Shown here: in pieces, positions 1 through 10,700 of the stretch
Layout: each line of letters begins with the position of its first letter
Numbering within the stretch: position 1 is the first letter of the stretch
DNA from: Parabacteroides distasonis
GTDB lineage: Bacteria; Bacteroidota; Bacteroidia; Bacteroidales; Tannerellaceae
DNA: 64,000 bases
Assembly (NCBI RefSeq): GCF_004793765.1
Contig: NZ_SRYM01000017.1
Coordinates: 1 to 64,000 of the forward strand
Direction: 5' to 3'
Notes under the pieces: generated by a model
The model's database searches: none
What the model was told of the DNA's origin: nothing
Seen by the model: the letters and a program-made list of their open reading frames with translations, nothing else
Program-made: the position numbers and the translations under genes

Positions 1-77
1 TGAAGTACCTTAGAAAATAACAGTAAAATCTGTGAAGTAAATTTAGGCATAGTCAACTTGAGAAGCCTTTTCCCAGA

Positions 78-169
78 GAAGATATACTTACTTTGCCGAT
101 GAAGTATATCTTCTCCGGGCATAGGATATATACTTCATCCGCAAAGTAAGTATATATGGATAAAACAGG
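78..169. repeat. Array of four 23-bp units with inverted arms
   Basis: Four consecutive 23-bp units begin at 78, 101, 124 and 147. Each opens with a variant of GAAGTATATC (GAAGATATAC, GAAGTATATC, GGATATATAC, TAAGTATATA). The same bases also form a long dyad: 82-109 pairs with about 126-155, with only single mismatches. The array sits just downstream of the decayed gene at 175-1570. It resembles the arrays at 19483-19587 and 31948-32057 in design but not in sequence. Its function is unknown; a transcribed hairpin is one possibility. Confidence 0.6.
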
Positions 170-174
170 CTTTT

Positions 175-1570
175 TTATCCTACCAGCCATCGTTCTATAT
201 TCCGGGTCTCTGAGGAGAAGTTCGCGCCGATCTTGATCACTTGCCGTTTATCAGCGGCGAAGGGTAGGGCGTAGCCTTTCTCGTCGATCTGCCGCAGAGC
301 CTCCTCTGCGGTTCCGTTCAGCTTGAACTCCATGATATAGACGTAGCGGTCGGTTTGTAGGACGAGGTCGATGCGTCCGTTCGAGGTGTGGTATTCCACT
401 TGCGTGTACAGTCCGACCAGCTTGAAGACGATGAAGAGCACATTGCGGTAATGCAGCTCCGTGTCCCGTTCCGGGTTCCGGCCAATAATCGCCTCGTAAG
501 AGGTATCGGCGAAGAAGCTTTGCAGGCGGTGGAAGAAGGCGTCGTAGTCTCCTGCCCGTACCTCTCTCACAAAGCGGCCTATCTCGAAAGGAGACTTCGA
601 GGCTTGAATGTTCGTATAGAACGGCAGTAAGTATTTCATGAAACCCTCCTCTACCTCTTGGTTGGGGAAACCTAAGCGATAGATCTTGAATTCCGGCTCG
701 TAATCCTTGATCGTGAGGTACCCGCTTTGGTAGATGACGGGAATGGGGTTCCGGGAAGTGGAGTCGATGCTGTTCAGCACGTCGGCATCGGTCTCGGTGT
801 TGGCCATGTCGTACAGGTCGTAGTTCGTTCGTTTCAGCAATTCCACCAGGTAAGAGGGCGTGCCCGTCTCGAACCAATAATCGCCGAGCCGCATATACTT
901 GAAGGTATTCAGCAGGCTGAAAGGGTTATAAATACTCGGGCCACCGGCCACGAAATGATAACCGTCGTACCGTTTCCGTGATGCCGCAAATGGCGGCGTA
1001 AGGCTCCCGCAGGATATATCGTCCAGATTGTTGAGGTCGCTGAAGACGCTTACCTTCCCGAACTTGGTCACGCCGGTCAGCAGGGCGAAGCGTATAGCCC
1101 TGTCCATGGTCTTCAACACGCCGTAGAAGGGTTTGAGCATGTTCCGGAATCGGTTTTGCGGTAGGCCCGGTCGATGATTCCGGCGAAGCGGAGGGGCAGG
1201 GTCTCCTCGGTAGGCCGTGTCCCATACTCCTCCTCATATCTGGACAAAGTATCATTTAATATCTTATACAAGCTGTCAGGGGCGTCGTAGTGGGAGATAT
1301 TCAAGTCAAAATGCAAGATCGGATGCTTGGTCACTCTTTCTCCAGCTTCTCCATGGCCAGTCCCTCGAACAGCTCCTTCTTTCCTTGGAAATAGGCCTCC
1401 AAGGTGGATAGCACCAGGCTTTTCCCGAAGCGGCGGGGACGGCTGAGGAAATAATAGCGTCCGGTATTCGCTAATTGATAAATCAAGGCGGTTTTATCAA
1501 TGTAGAGATACCCGTCTTTGCGAAGGCTCTCGAAGTTCTGTATGCCGATGGGGTAAATAGTCTGGTTCAT
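175..1570 (-). pseudogene. Decayed AAA-ATPase-like / PD-(D/E)XK nuclease-like protein (DUF1703 family)
   Basis: Homology continues through three reading frames. The first (1331-1570) has the N-terminal start of the family and a Walker A-like RPRRFGKS. The second (1113-1334) has ISHYDAPDSLYKIL. The third (175-1140) has NPFSLLNTF, DYWFETGTPSYLVELLK and a C-terminal nuclease-like core GRIDLVLQTD...YIMEFK. Near 1331 GAGTGACC looks like GAGTGGACC minus one G. Near 1145 the frame slips and the family's Walker B stretch (VDEYDKP type) is absent, so about 30 residues are gone. A further slip lies near 1010, followed by loss of the segment between ICGITE and RYDGYHF. Intact relatives are about 520 residues (from memory), while this locus spans 465 codons. 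With no Walker B and at least three frame breaks it cannot make a working ATPase. These genes are multicopy in Bacteroidales and often decay. Confidence 0.85.
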
Positions 1571-1609
1571 ATCGTCTTGTGTTTAATGTGACTCATAGAC
1601 AAAGATATG

Positions 1610-1657
1610 AAAAAAAGACGTACATGTTTTCGGAAAAACACGTACGTCTTTTTTTAA
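1610..1657 (-). terminator. Intrinsic terminator of the nucleoside kinase gene
   Basis: AGACGTACATG and its near complement CACGTACGTCT form a stem around TTTTCGGAAAAA. The stem is flanked by A/T runs on both sides, so on the minus strand the hairpin is followed by seven U. It lies 25 bp beyond the kinase stop codon and could also act for the opposite strand. Confidence 0.75.
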
Positions 1658-1681
1658 AGGCTTTATAGAGTATGATTCTAC

Positions 1682-3349
1682 CTAGTACTTGAAGCTTCCT
1701 CCCCCCAAGAATTCACGGAGCAAGGAAGTTCCGGGAAGTTCCTCCGTCGGGATGTAATTAAAGTAGCGGAGGAAACGGAGCAGACGATACGCCTCGGCAT
1801 TCGCCTTACTACTCTCCGGCACTTGCGCGAGGATCGGTTCCGCGAATTTGCGCAAGGCGGCCAGCTCATACAACATGGCGCTATTAAACATAGCGTCCGC
1901 ATTCTCCTGATACGGAAAGATCCATTTATCCTCACCCCGGCGAACGCTCGGCCAACGGTTGATCGTATCTTCCGCCGAATATCCCCTAAAGCGATAATCC
2001 CGGATGATACGGCGCAACAGGCGATTGTCCGTCGTGGGTATCCAGTTGTGATTATCCAAAGAGATAGAGGTCAAGACCGATACATACACTCGATACTTAT
2101 ACTTATCATCGATAAACTCCGTCAGTTCCGGATTCAAGGCATGAATACCTTCTATCACTAAAATAGAGTTCTCACGAAGTTTAAGCTTCCTCCCTTTAAA
2201 AACCCGTTGCCCGGTCTCGAAATTAAAAGTCGGCAAATCGATCTCTTCCCCGGATAACAACTTCTTCAAATCCTTATTAAAATAGGGTAAATCCAGCGCA
2301 TACAACGATTCAAAATCATACTCGCCATGCTCGTCCTTCGGTGTATCTTCCCGGTTCAAGAAATAATCATCCAAGGAAATGCCTACCGGATGAAGCAAGT
2401 TAGTCGTCAATTGTACCTGCAAACGTTTGCAAAACGTAGTCTTTCCCGAAGAAGAAGGACCGGAGATCAAGACGATACGGATGCCCTCTTTATATCCATC
2501 GGCGATCTTCTCGGCGATTTTGGCCACTTGCTTTTCCTGCATGGCTTCCGAGACTAAAATGATATCCTGCGACAATCCCTTCTCTATCGCCAGATTTAAA
2601 TCCCCCACATTATCCAGCCCGACGGTACGTTGCAAGATAAGATGCTCCTTATACGCCTCGAACATCTTATCTTGATTGATAACAGGCCGCAATTCCAACG
2701 GCTCCGTCTGTTTCGGTATACGAAGCAAGACGCCATCCATATAAGGTTCCAAGTCAAACATTTGAATATAGCCCGTAGACGGAGTCAAGCAACCATAAAA
2801 GAAGTTGATATATCCGTCTAATTCATAATAAGAGGTGTAAGGCATACCAGCGGTCTCGATCAATCGTGCCTTATCATTCATACCCCGCTCCCGGAACAAT
2901 ACGGCGGTATCCGCCGTACGGACACTCTTATGGAGGAAAGGAAGATCTGCGTCGATCAATTCCCACATACGTTTCTTGATCTTCTCGATCGTCTCTGGAT
3001 CAACGCTCTTGCCGTTATGGATCACGCAATAGTAACCTTTCGATATCGGATGTTCCAGATTTAAGGTAGCCGTCGGCCAAATATCATACACCGCCTTGGA
3101 AAATATATGGCAAAGCGAGCGGACATAGGTTCTCAACCCGGATAATTGAGTATAGTCGATAAATTCGATATCCTTCGGCTGCCAACAGCGGAAGTTCAAG
3201 CTTTCCGTCTTATTATTCACTTGCGCATTCATCGGCCTGTACCGAAGCGGAGCGCCAACCGCCGTATAAATGTCCAACAACGAAGAACCAATGGGTACAT
3301 CCTTGTAGGTATTATTATTTTTACAGTAAATTGTTATTGTCTCAGACAT
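1682..3349 (-). CDS. Nucleoside (uridine) kinase with TGS/SAD-like N-terminus
   Basis: The 555-residue cytoplasmic protein has three parts. Residues 1-70 form a TGS-like ubiquitin fold. Residues 70-200 resemble the second additional domain of threonyl-tRNA synthetase (HIFSKAVYDIWP...HPISKGYYCVIHNG). The rest is a P-loop phosphoribulokinase/uridine kinase domain with Walker A GPSSSGKTT at about 297-305 and the substrate-region motif SLDDYF near 325. The kinase family phosphorylates uridine or cytidine; the fused form is common in Bacteroidetes, Firmicutes and Thermotoga and its exact substrate is not settled. It is read divergently from the Na/Pi cotransporter, with a promoter in the 83-bp gap. 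The start MSETITIYCK suits the TGS strand order. No gene follows it in the same transcript before the terminator. Confidence 0.85.
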   Translation of the reverse strand: MSETITIYCKNNNTYKDVPIGSSLLDIYTAVGAPLRYRPMNAQVNNKTESLNFRCWQPKDIEFIDYTQLSGLRTYVRSLCHIFSKAVYDIWPTATLNLEHPISKGYYCVIHNGKSVDPETIEKIKKRMWELIDADLPFLHKSVRTADTAVLFRERGMNDKARLIETAGMPYTSYYELDGYINFFYGCLTPSTGYIQMFDLEPYMDGVLLRIPKQTEPLELRPVINQDKMFEAYKEHLILQRTVGLDNVGDLNLAIEKGLSQDIILVSEAMQEKQVAKIAEKIADGYKEGIRIVLISGPSSSGKTTFCKRLQVQLTTNLLHPVGISLDDYFLNREDTPKDEHGEYDFESLYALDLPYFNKDLKKLLSGEEIDLPTFNFETGQRVFKGRKLKLRENSILVIEGIHALNPELTEFIDDKYKYRVYVSVLTSISLDNHNWIPTTDNRLLRRIIRDYRFRGYSAEDTINRWPSVRRGEDKWIFPYQENADAMFNSAMLYELAALRKFAEPILAQVPESSKANAEAYRLLRFLRYFNYIPTEELPGTSLLREFLGGGSFKY

Positions 3350-3382
3350 ACTATCTCAGTTATTATTTGTAAATTCGCCCCC

Positions 3383-3412
3383 TAAAGTTAGGAATATTAA
3401 TCGGATATACAA
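3383..3412 (-). promoter_or_regulatory. Bacteroidetes-type promoter of the nucleoside kinase
   Basis: On the minus strand TTG is followed by 19 bp and TAACTTTA, one base from the TAnnTTTG consensus. Transcription would begin about 30 bp before the kinase start codon. Confidence 0.55.
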
Positions 3413-3432
3413 TCCACTTAAACGTAATTTAA

Positions 3433-5118
3433 ATGGACTATTCTTTTTTTGATTTTCTCCGACTGATCGGTTCCTTGGCGCTGTTCTTGTACGGAATGAA
3501 GATCATGAGTGAAGGGTTACAAAAATTCGCGGGTGACAGTTTACGGCGAATACTAACCGCGATGACCACGAACAGAGTGACCGGTATGCTCACTGGGGTG
3601 TTAATAACGGCTCTCATCCAATCATCATCGGCTACGACGGTTATGGTCGTGAGTTTCGTGAATGCCGGACTCTTGACATTGACCCAATCCATCGGAGTCA
3701 TTATGGGTGCCAACATCGGAACCACGGTAACGGCATGGCTTATCTCCGCCCTCGGTTTCAAGGTCGATATCGCCGCATTCGCCCTTCCCCTTTTAGCTTT
3801 CGCTCTCCCACTCTTCTTCTCAGGAAAAAGCTCTCGTAAATCAATTGGTGAATTTGTTTTTGGTTTCGCGTTCCTGTTCATGGGCCTTCAAAGTTTAAAG
3901 GCAAACGCCCCGGACCTCGGAGCGAATCCGGAAATGCTGGCTTTCGTGCAGAATTATACGGATATGGAATTTTTCTCTATCATTTTGTTCTTATTCATCG
4001 GAGCCATTTTAACCATGATCGTACAAGCCTCCGCCGCTACGATGGCCATTACATTGATTATGTGCGCCAACGGCTGGATCGATTACCATTTGGGAGTCGC
4101 TTTGGTATTAGGCGAGAATATCGGAACCACGATTACAGCCAACTTAGCCGCATTAACCGGAAACACACAAGCGCGCCGAGCCGCATTAGCGCACCTTGTT
4201 TTCAACGTTTTCGGTGTCATGTGGGTTTTGGTGCTTTTCTACCCTTTTACAAATGCCGTCTCATGGTTTGTTACCCATGTAATGAAAGTCAGCGATCCGG
4301 CTGTAGCGGTATCCTTTAAACTGGCAGCGTTCCACACTGCATTTAATATCAGTAATACTTTCATCATGATCTGGTTCGTAAGCTTGATTGAGAAGACCGT
4401 ATGTACGCTTATCAAGTCCAAGGCGGAAGACGAGGAATACCGCCTTCGCTATATCACGGGAGGTATGTTATCCACCGCCGAGCTTTCCATCCTACAAGCT
4501 CATAAAGAAATCTCTTTATTCGCCGAGCGTACGGCCAGGATGTTTAATATGGTGAAAGAATTATTCTATGAGAAGAATGAGGAGACCTTCTTCAAGGCTT
4601 ATAGCCGCGTCGAGAAATACGAGAATATCAGCGACCGCATGGAGATCGAGATCGCAAATTACTTGACTGCCGTATCGGAAGGCCGTTTAAGTTCTGAAAG
4701 TAAAGAAGAAATCCGTATCATGCTACGTGCCGTATCGGAAATCGAGAGTATAGCGGATTCTTGTAATAACCTTGCTCGAAGTATCAAACGCCGAAACGAG
4801 TTCAAATCCGAATTCACGGAGGAGCAAAACAAGCATTTGGATCATATGTTCGAGTTGGTATCCGAGGCGTTAAATCGCATGAACTTAATTTTGCATAAGC
4901 CGGAACTCATACATGATGATATCAATCCTTCTTATAACATAGAAAACGAGATCAACAACTATCGTAACCAGTTGAAGAGCCGGAATATCGAAGATATCAA
5001 CAATAAGCTGTACCAATATCAAGATGGCGTTTATTACATGGACATGGTTAGTGAAAGTGAAAAGCTGGGCGATTATGTATTAAATGTTGTTCAAGCGGTT
5101 ATCGAGAAAAAAATATAG
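3433..5118 (+). CDS. Na+/phosphate cotransporter (NptA/YjbB type) with PhoU-like tail
   Basis: The 561-residue inner-membrane protein has two inverted Na/Pi-cotransporter repeats. The first carries QSSSATT at about 63-69, followed by GANIGTTVTAW. The second carries QASAATM near residue 200, followed by GENIGTTITANLAAL. These paired Q-S/A-S-A-T loops are the family signature for sodium and phosphate binding. The last 220 residues are hydrophilic and helical and match the PhoU-like domain usual in this architecture. Known relatives move phosphate with Na+, in some bacteria as exporters, so direction is open. The gene is monocistronic: it is divergent from the kinase and followed by a hairpin terminator at 5144-5178. 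Confidence 0.85.
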   Translation: MDYSFFDFLRLIGSLALFLYGMKIMSEGLQKFAGDSLRRILTAMTTNRVTGMLTGVLITALIQSSSATTVMVVSFVNAGLLTLTQSIGVIMGANIGTTVTAWLISALGFKVDIAAFALPLLAFALPLFFSGKSSRKSIGEFVFGFAFLFMGLQSLKANAPDLGANPEMLAFVQNYTDMEFFSIILFLFIGAILTMIVQASAATMAITLIMCANGWIDYHLGVALVLGENIGTTITANLAALTGNTQARRAALAHLVFNVFGVMWVLVLFYPFTNAVSWFVTHVMKVSDPAVAVSFKLAAFHTAFNISNTFIMIWFVSLIEKTVCTLIKSKAEDEEYRLRYITGGMLSTAELSILQAHKEISLFAERTARMFNMVKELFYEKNEETFFKAYSRVEKYENISDRMEIEIANYLTAVSEGRLSSESKEEIRIMLRAVSEIESIADSCNNLARSIKRRNEFKSEFTEEQNKHLDHMFELVSEALNRMNLILHKPELIHDDINPSYNIENEINNYRNQLKSRNIEDINNKLYQYQDGVYYMDMVSESEKLGDYVLNVVQAVIEKKI

Positions 5119-5120
5119 CG

Positions 5121-5128
5121 TATATTTG
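5121..5128 (+). promoter_or_regulatory. Possible -7 element for the S41 protease
   Basis: TATATTTG matches TAnnTTTG exactly and lies 65 bp before the protease ATG, but no TTTG is found 19-21 bp upstream. If it is used, the cotransporter terminator hairpin falls inside the protease leader. Confidence 0.35.
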
Positions 5129-5143
5129 TCCTTAACAATATCA

Positions 5144-5178
5144 ACAGCCCTTTTCCGTTATTGAAAAAGGGCTGTTTT
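5144..5178 (+). terminator. Intrinsic terminator after the Na/Pi cotransporter
   Basis: ACAGCCCTTTTC and GAAAAAGGGCTGT form a 12-bp stem with a short TTATT-type loop, followed by TTTTTA. It lies 25 bp downstream of the cotransporter stop. Confidence 0.8.
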
Positions 5179-5192
5179 TAATATAATCCACT

Positions 5193-6575
5193 ATGAATTA
5201 TAAGTATTATACGATCGTTATCCTTAGCCTTTTGGCATTCTCCGCTTGCGAGAAAGACGATATTGACATTCCGGCAACCGACAATGAGGTGAATCAATGG
5301 ATCGAGCAAACGATGCGAGAGAATTATCTTTGGTATGCCGAGTTGCCGGATAAAAGTTCCTTGGACTTTAGTCTTGATCCGGAGAGCTTCTTCAAGGGCC
5401 TGTTATCCGATAAAGACGGGAAAGAGTTTTCTGAAGGTCATCATTACTTCTCCCAATTAGAGAAAGCGACCGCAACAAAGAGTATTTATGACACGAACAA
5501 CTCCTATGGATTCGATTTCGCAACTTCCAACCTTAAAGATGGAAGCAGCACCTATAAAATAGCCATCATTCTTTATGTATTGAAAGATTCACCCGCCGAA
5601 GAGGCCGGACTGAAACGGGGAGATTGGATACTTGGAGTAAACGGCTCTCTAGGTATTTCCCCCGATTATGACGTATTGAGAAACGGAGGAAGCATATCCC
5701 TTCAACTAGGAGAAGCCCAAGGAAATGGCAACAAACTTGTCCCTACCCGGGAAGTCACCCTGAACGCATCCCGAGCGGTAAAAGACACCCCATTCCTAAA
5801 AGACTCCGTATACATATATGGCTATAAGCGAATCGGCTATTTGATGTACAACCACTTCGCCTCCGGACCGGACGAATACGATTATAGCGACACAAGTTAT
5901 AATCTTTATTTGCAACAACTCTTCGAGAAATTCAAAAGCCGCAATGTCAATGAGTTCATACTCGATTTACGCTATAATGGGGGTGGACTTGTCAATTGCG
6001 CCCAATTACTGGCTTCGCTATTAGTCCGTGAAAGCGCTTTAGGAGGTCCCCTATGTATCATGGAGTACAACGATAAAAACTCCAATAAAAACGAGACCCT
6101 GCCTTTACTCAAAACGACCGAGGTTATGGCAGGAAACTTAAACCTACAACGGTTATTTGTCTTGACAGGTTCAACTACGGCTTCCGCCTCCGAACTTATC
6201 ATTAACTCGCTACGATCTTATCTAGACGTTCGGGTGATCGGAAAGCAAACTTTGGGTAAGACTGTCGGTATGACAATCTACGATGAATCTAAAAAATATG
6301 GCTGGATACTTTCTCCCGTCACTTTCCATATTTATAATAAGGATCGGGAAGCTGATTATGAAGGTGGATTTCATCCCGATGTAGCTATTGATGAGTTCAA
6401 GAGTGATCTGGTAGAATTCGGAGATTTGAATGACCCCTTATTAGGACAAGCTATTTACGAGATAACCGGCCAGTCGCCATTCTTACGATCCGCTACCCCG
6501 AGAGACAACCGGGAAATCCAATATAATCCCCCATTGTCCTATAAGGATAACTTATTATTGGTACCAAACGACTAA
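5193..6575 (+). CDS. S41 family (C-terminal processing-type) peptidase lipoprotein
   Basis: The N-terminus has a lipoprotein signal (hydrophobic stretch ending SACEKDD), so the protein is probably anchored in the periplasm or outer membrane. After a helical region, residues about 120-195 form a PDZ domain (DSPAEEAGLKRGDWILGVNG). The S41 domain follows, with LRYNGGG near 260 and the catalytic motif TASASE at about 329-334. The nucleophile is expected to be Ser331, and the general base Lys356 in GKQTLGK. At 460 residues it is close to Bacteroidetes S41 lipoproteins, which are shorter than classic Ctp proteases. The family cleaves peptide bonds with a Ser/Lys dyad; the physiological substrate is unknown. 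Confidence 0.85.
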   Translation: MNYKYYTIVILSLLAFSACEKDDIDIPATDNEVNQWIEQTMRENYLWYAELPDKSSLDFSLDPESFFKGLLSDKDGKEFSEGHHYFSQLEKATATKSIYDTNNSYGFDFATSNLKDGSSTYKIAIILYVLKDSPAEEAGLKRGDWILGVNGSLGISPDYDVLRNGGSISLQLGEAQGNGNKLVPTREVTLNASRAVKDTPFLKDSVYIYGYKRIGYLMYNHFASGPDEYDYSDTSYNLYLQQLFEKFKSRNVNEFILDLRYNGGGLVNCAQLLASLLVRESALGGPLCIMEYNDKNSNKNETLPLLKTTEVMAGNLNLQRLFVLTGSTTASASELIINSLRSYLDVRVIGKQTLGKTVGMTIYDESKKYGWILSPVTFHIYNKDREADYEGGFHPDVAIDEFKSDLVEFGDLNDPLLGQAIYEITGQSPFLRSATPRDNREIQYNPPLSYKDNLLLVPND

Positions 6576-6740
6576 AAAACAAGATATGAGAAAGGCGCAT
6601 GCAAATTAGCCGATCGCTCAGCTATCAAAAAAAGTATAGCTATCGGAAACCTTCGTTGAAGGTAAACAGCTTCCCAAAGAATAAGAAATCCGATAAACAA
6701 TGACTTCTCCTTTCTTGTTTTCAGATAAACAAGGGCATGA

Positions 6741-7754
6741 ATGTATATGGAAAACGTAAAAGAACATTACTGGAGATACTCATTGATCACTATCATATTA
6801 GGACTAGGGGTAATTTTATTTTTTAAGATTACCTCATTTCTTGGAGGTATACTTGGAGCATTCACCATCTATATATTGCTGCGTGGACAGATGTTCCATC
6901 TGACTGAAAAGCTGAATATGAGACCGGCTTTTGCTGCTCTGTTGTTACTAGGGGAAACGATTTTATGTTTCTTAATCCCGATCACATTGGCAATTTGGTT
7001 GGTTATCAACAAAATCCAAAATATTAATTTAGATCCGACTATACTGCTGAATACAGGCCAGCACATAGCGGATCTAGTCCAAGAAAAGACAGGCTTTGAT
7101 GTACTGGATAGAGGAAACTTATTAAAAGCGGCCTCTATACTCCCACAAATCGGACAATTCTTAGTGGGTAGCATAAGCAGTTTCGCCGTAAATGTCGTCG
7201 TATTGATTTTCATCCTGTACTTCATGCTGATAGGTGGAAGAAAGATGGAAAACTATCTATATACCTTATTCCCATTCAGTGACCAAAACAAGGATGAGGT
7301 ACTCAACGAGATCCATATGATCGTAAAATCGAACGCCATAGGTATCCCTCTTTTGGCGGTGATACAAGGTATCGTGGCGGTGATCGGTTACTTTATCTTT
7401 CAGACTCCCGATCCGCTTTTATTTGGATTTCTCACTTGTATCGCCACGATCATTCCCATTGTAGGGACCGCCTTGGTCTGGGTTCCGCTGGCGGCTTATA
7501 TGGCTTTAAACGGAGATTGGGTACATGCCTTGGGATTGACTATTTATGCCTTGCTCGTTATTACGAATGTCGATAATCTGATTCGTTTTATCCTACAAAA
7601 GAAGTTGGCGGATATACACCCGTTGATCACCGTCTTCGGAGTCGTAATCGGGTTGTCCTTATTCGGATTTATGGGGATTATTTTCGGGCCGTTGTTATTA
7701 TCCTTATTCCTTCTTTGCATAAATATCTTCAAGAAGAGCTATTTGGATAAATAA
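6741..7754 (+). CDS. AI-2E family transporter (PerM/YdiK-like)
   Basis: The 337-residue integral membrane protein has about eight predicted transmembrane segments. These include the paired N-terminal helices (SLITIILGLGVILFF, then a helix through LGAFTIYILL) and the C-terminal TTIIPIVGTALVW and FGPLLLSLFLL region typical of the AI-2E exporter superfamily. Family members have been linked to autoinducer-2 or Na+/H+ transport, so the substrate here is not predicted. An in-frame ATG at 6747 is an equally good start; AAGGGC precedes 6741. The gene converges on the PorW-like gene with only 16 bp between stop codons and lacks a clear separate terminator. Confidence 0.8.
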   Translation: MYMENVKEHYWRYSLITIILGLGVILFFKITSFLGGILGAFTIYILLRGQMFHLTEKLNMRPAFAALLLLGETILCFLIPITLAIWLVINKIQNINLDPTILLNTGQHIADLVQEKTGFDVLDRGNLLKAASILPQIGQFLVGSISSFAVNVVVLIFILYFMLIGGRKMENYLYTLFPFSDQNKDEVLNEIHMIVKSNAIGIPLLAVIQGIVAVIGYFIFQTPDPLLFGFLTCIATIIPIVGTALVWVPLAAYMALNGDWVHALGLTIYALLVITNVDNLIRFILQKKLADIHPLITVFGVVIGLSLFGFMGIIFGPLLLSLFLLCINIFKKSYLDK

Positions 7755-7770
7755 AGAATATCTAATGCAA

Positions 7771-10700
7771 TTAACGCTTCCGGGCCTTTTCCCGGGCGGC
7801 CTTTTCCTTTTCCCGCAAAGCTTCCTTGCGGACTTTTTCCTTCTCTTTCAATTTTTGCTTGTATAAGCGTTCCTTCTCCTTGCGCTCTTTTTCCTTCTGT
7901 TTCAGGCGTTGCTTATAAGCACGTTCTTTTTCCTTACGAAGCTCCTCACGAGCCTTCAGTTTCGCCTTACGGTCGGCTTCCGCTTGTTTCAGCTTGGCTT
8001 TGCGATCGGCTTCCAACTGCTTCTCCCGATCGGCCTTCGCTTTCAACAAGGCACGTTCTTCCTCCGCTTGCTTCTTGAGAAGTTCTTCCTGTTCTTTCAC
8101 TTTCTGTTCACGTAATTCCTTATTCGCCTTTTGCTGAGCCTCGAAATCCTTACGAGCCTCTTCCTTGCGGGTTTCTTCTTCGGCAGCTTCCTGCTTACGG
8201 ATCTCTTGGATTTCTTTCAAGGTCATGCCTTGATCCTCAACCGCCGGCTGAACAACAGGAACCGTATCCTTACGAAGGGTATCGACAGGCTGGATTTCCG
8301 GTTTGTCAAACGCAGGGCCCTCAATCGTATCCGAGACGACTGGTATAGGCTGTATCTCGGGCTGTCGGACAGGTTCTTGAACAGGCCATTGTTCCTCTTC
8401 CGGCACTTCGGCTTCTTCCTCCGTGATCATTTCATCTTCAGTCGCCTCCTCCTCCTTAGCGGCTTCCATACGGGCTTTCCAACGGGCAGCCAGATCCGGT
8501 AATTCCTCACCGAAGCTATCATCGAAGAAGGTGATATATTCATCCAAGGTCTTGCCACGCATCAAGGTCTCATAATTATCATCAGAGATCGGTAACACGG
8601 CAACTGCTTTATTCAAGGCCGTAGCATAGCCATCCTTACCGTATATCATCTTATAATATTGTATAATCTCGTCGAAATTGATAAATCCTTTGATCGCCAA
8701 CATACTGATCGGGCCGGCCTGCTCCAAAGCCAAATCAAACTCTTTCACCATGAAGTTCGCGAAGTTATAAGCGGCAACAGCGAATAGCAACTGATTCTGA
8801 TCTACGCTACCCGTAGGATATATCAAAAGCATCTGATAAGGTGTATTCCGTTCCGGATTAAATACACGAGCCGAATCCTCGGCAGATAACATACCATCCT
8901 CCCCCAAACCGAATCGTAGGTTCCAACTCATACCTTTCACACCGCCCTGCACCAAGGCACGTCCCCGAAGAACACCTTTCAACATCTCCCCGGCCAGTTC
9001 CGTGACATCCGCGTTCGGATACTTCTCGACCAGCGCTTTCAAGGCATTCTTAAAGCCTTCCGCATCCCCGGCTTGCACATAGGATAACGCATCCAAGAAC
9101 ATGAATTTAGGCATCAACGTAGCCAATGGGTATTTCTCGCTTACGTACCGGAAACTCTTACGGACATACGCTGTATCGCTCTCCAGATAGCGGTCGTAAG
9201 TAGCCTGATAGATCGAGTCCTGTACCACATCCATCATCCGGATATTATACTCGTAATTCGGATCAGCTACCGCCACCGCATAATCGCTTTCAGGGAAGGC
9301 GTTCATTAGTTTATTCTTATACTCGGTAACCAACGCTGTATTTCCGATTTTCAAGGCCATCAAGTATACTTGATAATAGCTCTCCAAGCGGTGCTCATGA
9401 TCAGGGAAACGACGTTCCAGATTCTCGAACGCCTCGACAGATAAGGGGATATCCTCCAACTTATCCTTATAGATCATCGCCATATTGTAAAGGCCATCTA
9501 TAATAATAATGTTAGAGGCGTCTATATCCTCTTGCGTGAAAGGTAGCTGCTGTAGGTAATACTCACGGGTATGCGGATCATCGGCGGCAACAGCCGGCAG
9601 GTCACCTCCTATCGAATCGGCCGGCAACGGCTCACCGTCCGGCCCTACTGTGGAATCTCCCTCAGCCAACATCTCCTCATCCAGATTCTCATTAAAGGTA
9701 GAGAGTTCCTTCTTACGGCGGCGCCAGTGATCTTCCAACGGACGACGTCCCCATTTACGCTGGAACTGTGTCTTTCCTTGCGCTACAGTCTGAGGATTAT
9801 AGAAATAAAAAGACGCTCCACCGGCCGCATTCGGCAAGACAACAGCGTTGGTTTCCGTACCGGGGCGGTCGATTCCGGTGCCTTTCGCTTCCTGCTCGGC
9901 CAAATAAGCCTCTTTCTCAGCCAAGGCTTTCGCCTCTTCCTCCTCTTTCTTTACCTCCTCAATCTTCTTATCGATAATCGCTAATCGCTCCGCTTCCGGT
10001 AATTTAGCCAAGGCTTGCAAACTATCTTGAAGGTGGACCGCTTCTACATGCACAACCAATTCATCCAAAATCGCCGACAATTTAGAAACCCGTTCATAAT
10101 CCTTGTATTCCTTTTGAATTCCAGCTAAGGCTCCGCTAAAACAAGGTTGCGCTTTCACGTAATCCCGCATCGTAAAATAGATATCTCCCAGCTTTATCTG
10201 GCAAATCGCCTTATCCATTCCATTCAATGTACTCTTATCAATACCGAGTTGATAGTTCTTTATGGCATTCACCGTATCTTCCCGGCTGAGGTATACATTT
10301 CCTAAAGCGTAGTATACTTGATCCAGATAATCCTTATTCTTTTGGCTTTTCGCCATTTTCTCCAGCATCTTCACCACTTTCAAGTAGTTCGTGCCCGAGA
10401 ATACTTCCGTCTGACGGATACGTGAGGCAAATTCCAACTCATACGGAGGATTCGAACGAGCTACCTCACCAAAGGTCTTATAAGCCAAGCCATCTAATTC
10501 TTGATCCGCATAGATTTGTCCCAAAAGATACTTCATCCGGGTACGTTGCTTCCGGTTTTTCTCCGCCTTGATAGCGGTCTTCAGATAAGGGATGGCATCC
10601 TCGAACTGCCCGTTCTTGATCAAATAATCGGCATACACCGCCGCATATTGCTTCAAGGCAGAAGCAGGAATACCGTTCTTGTTCATCTTATCCAAGATAT

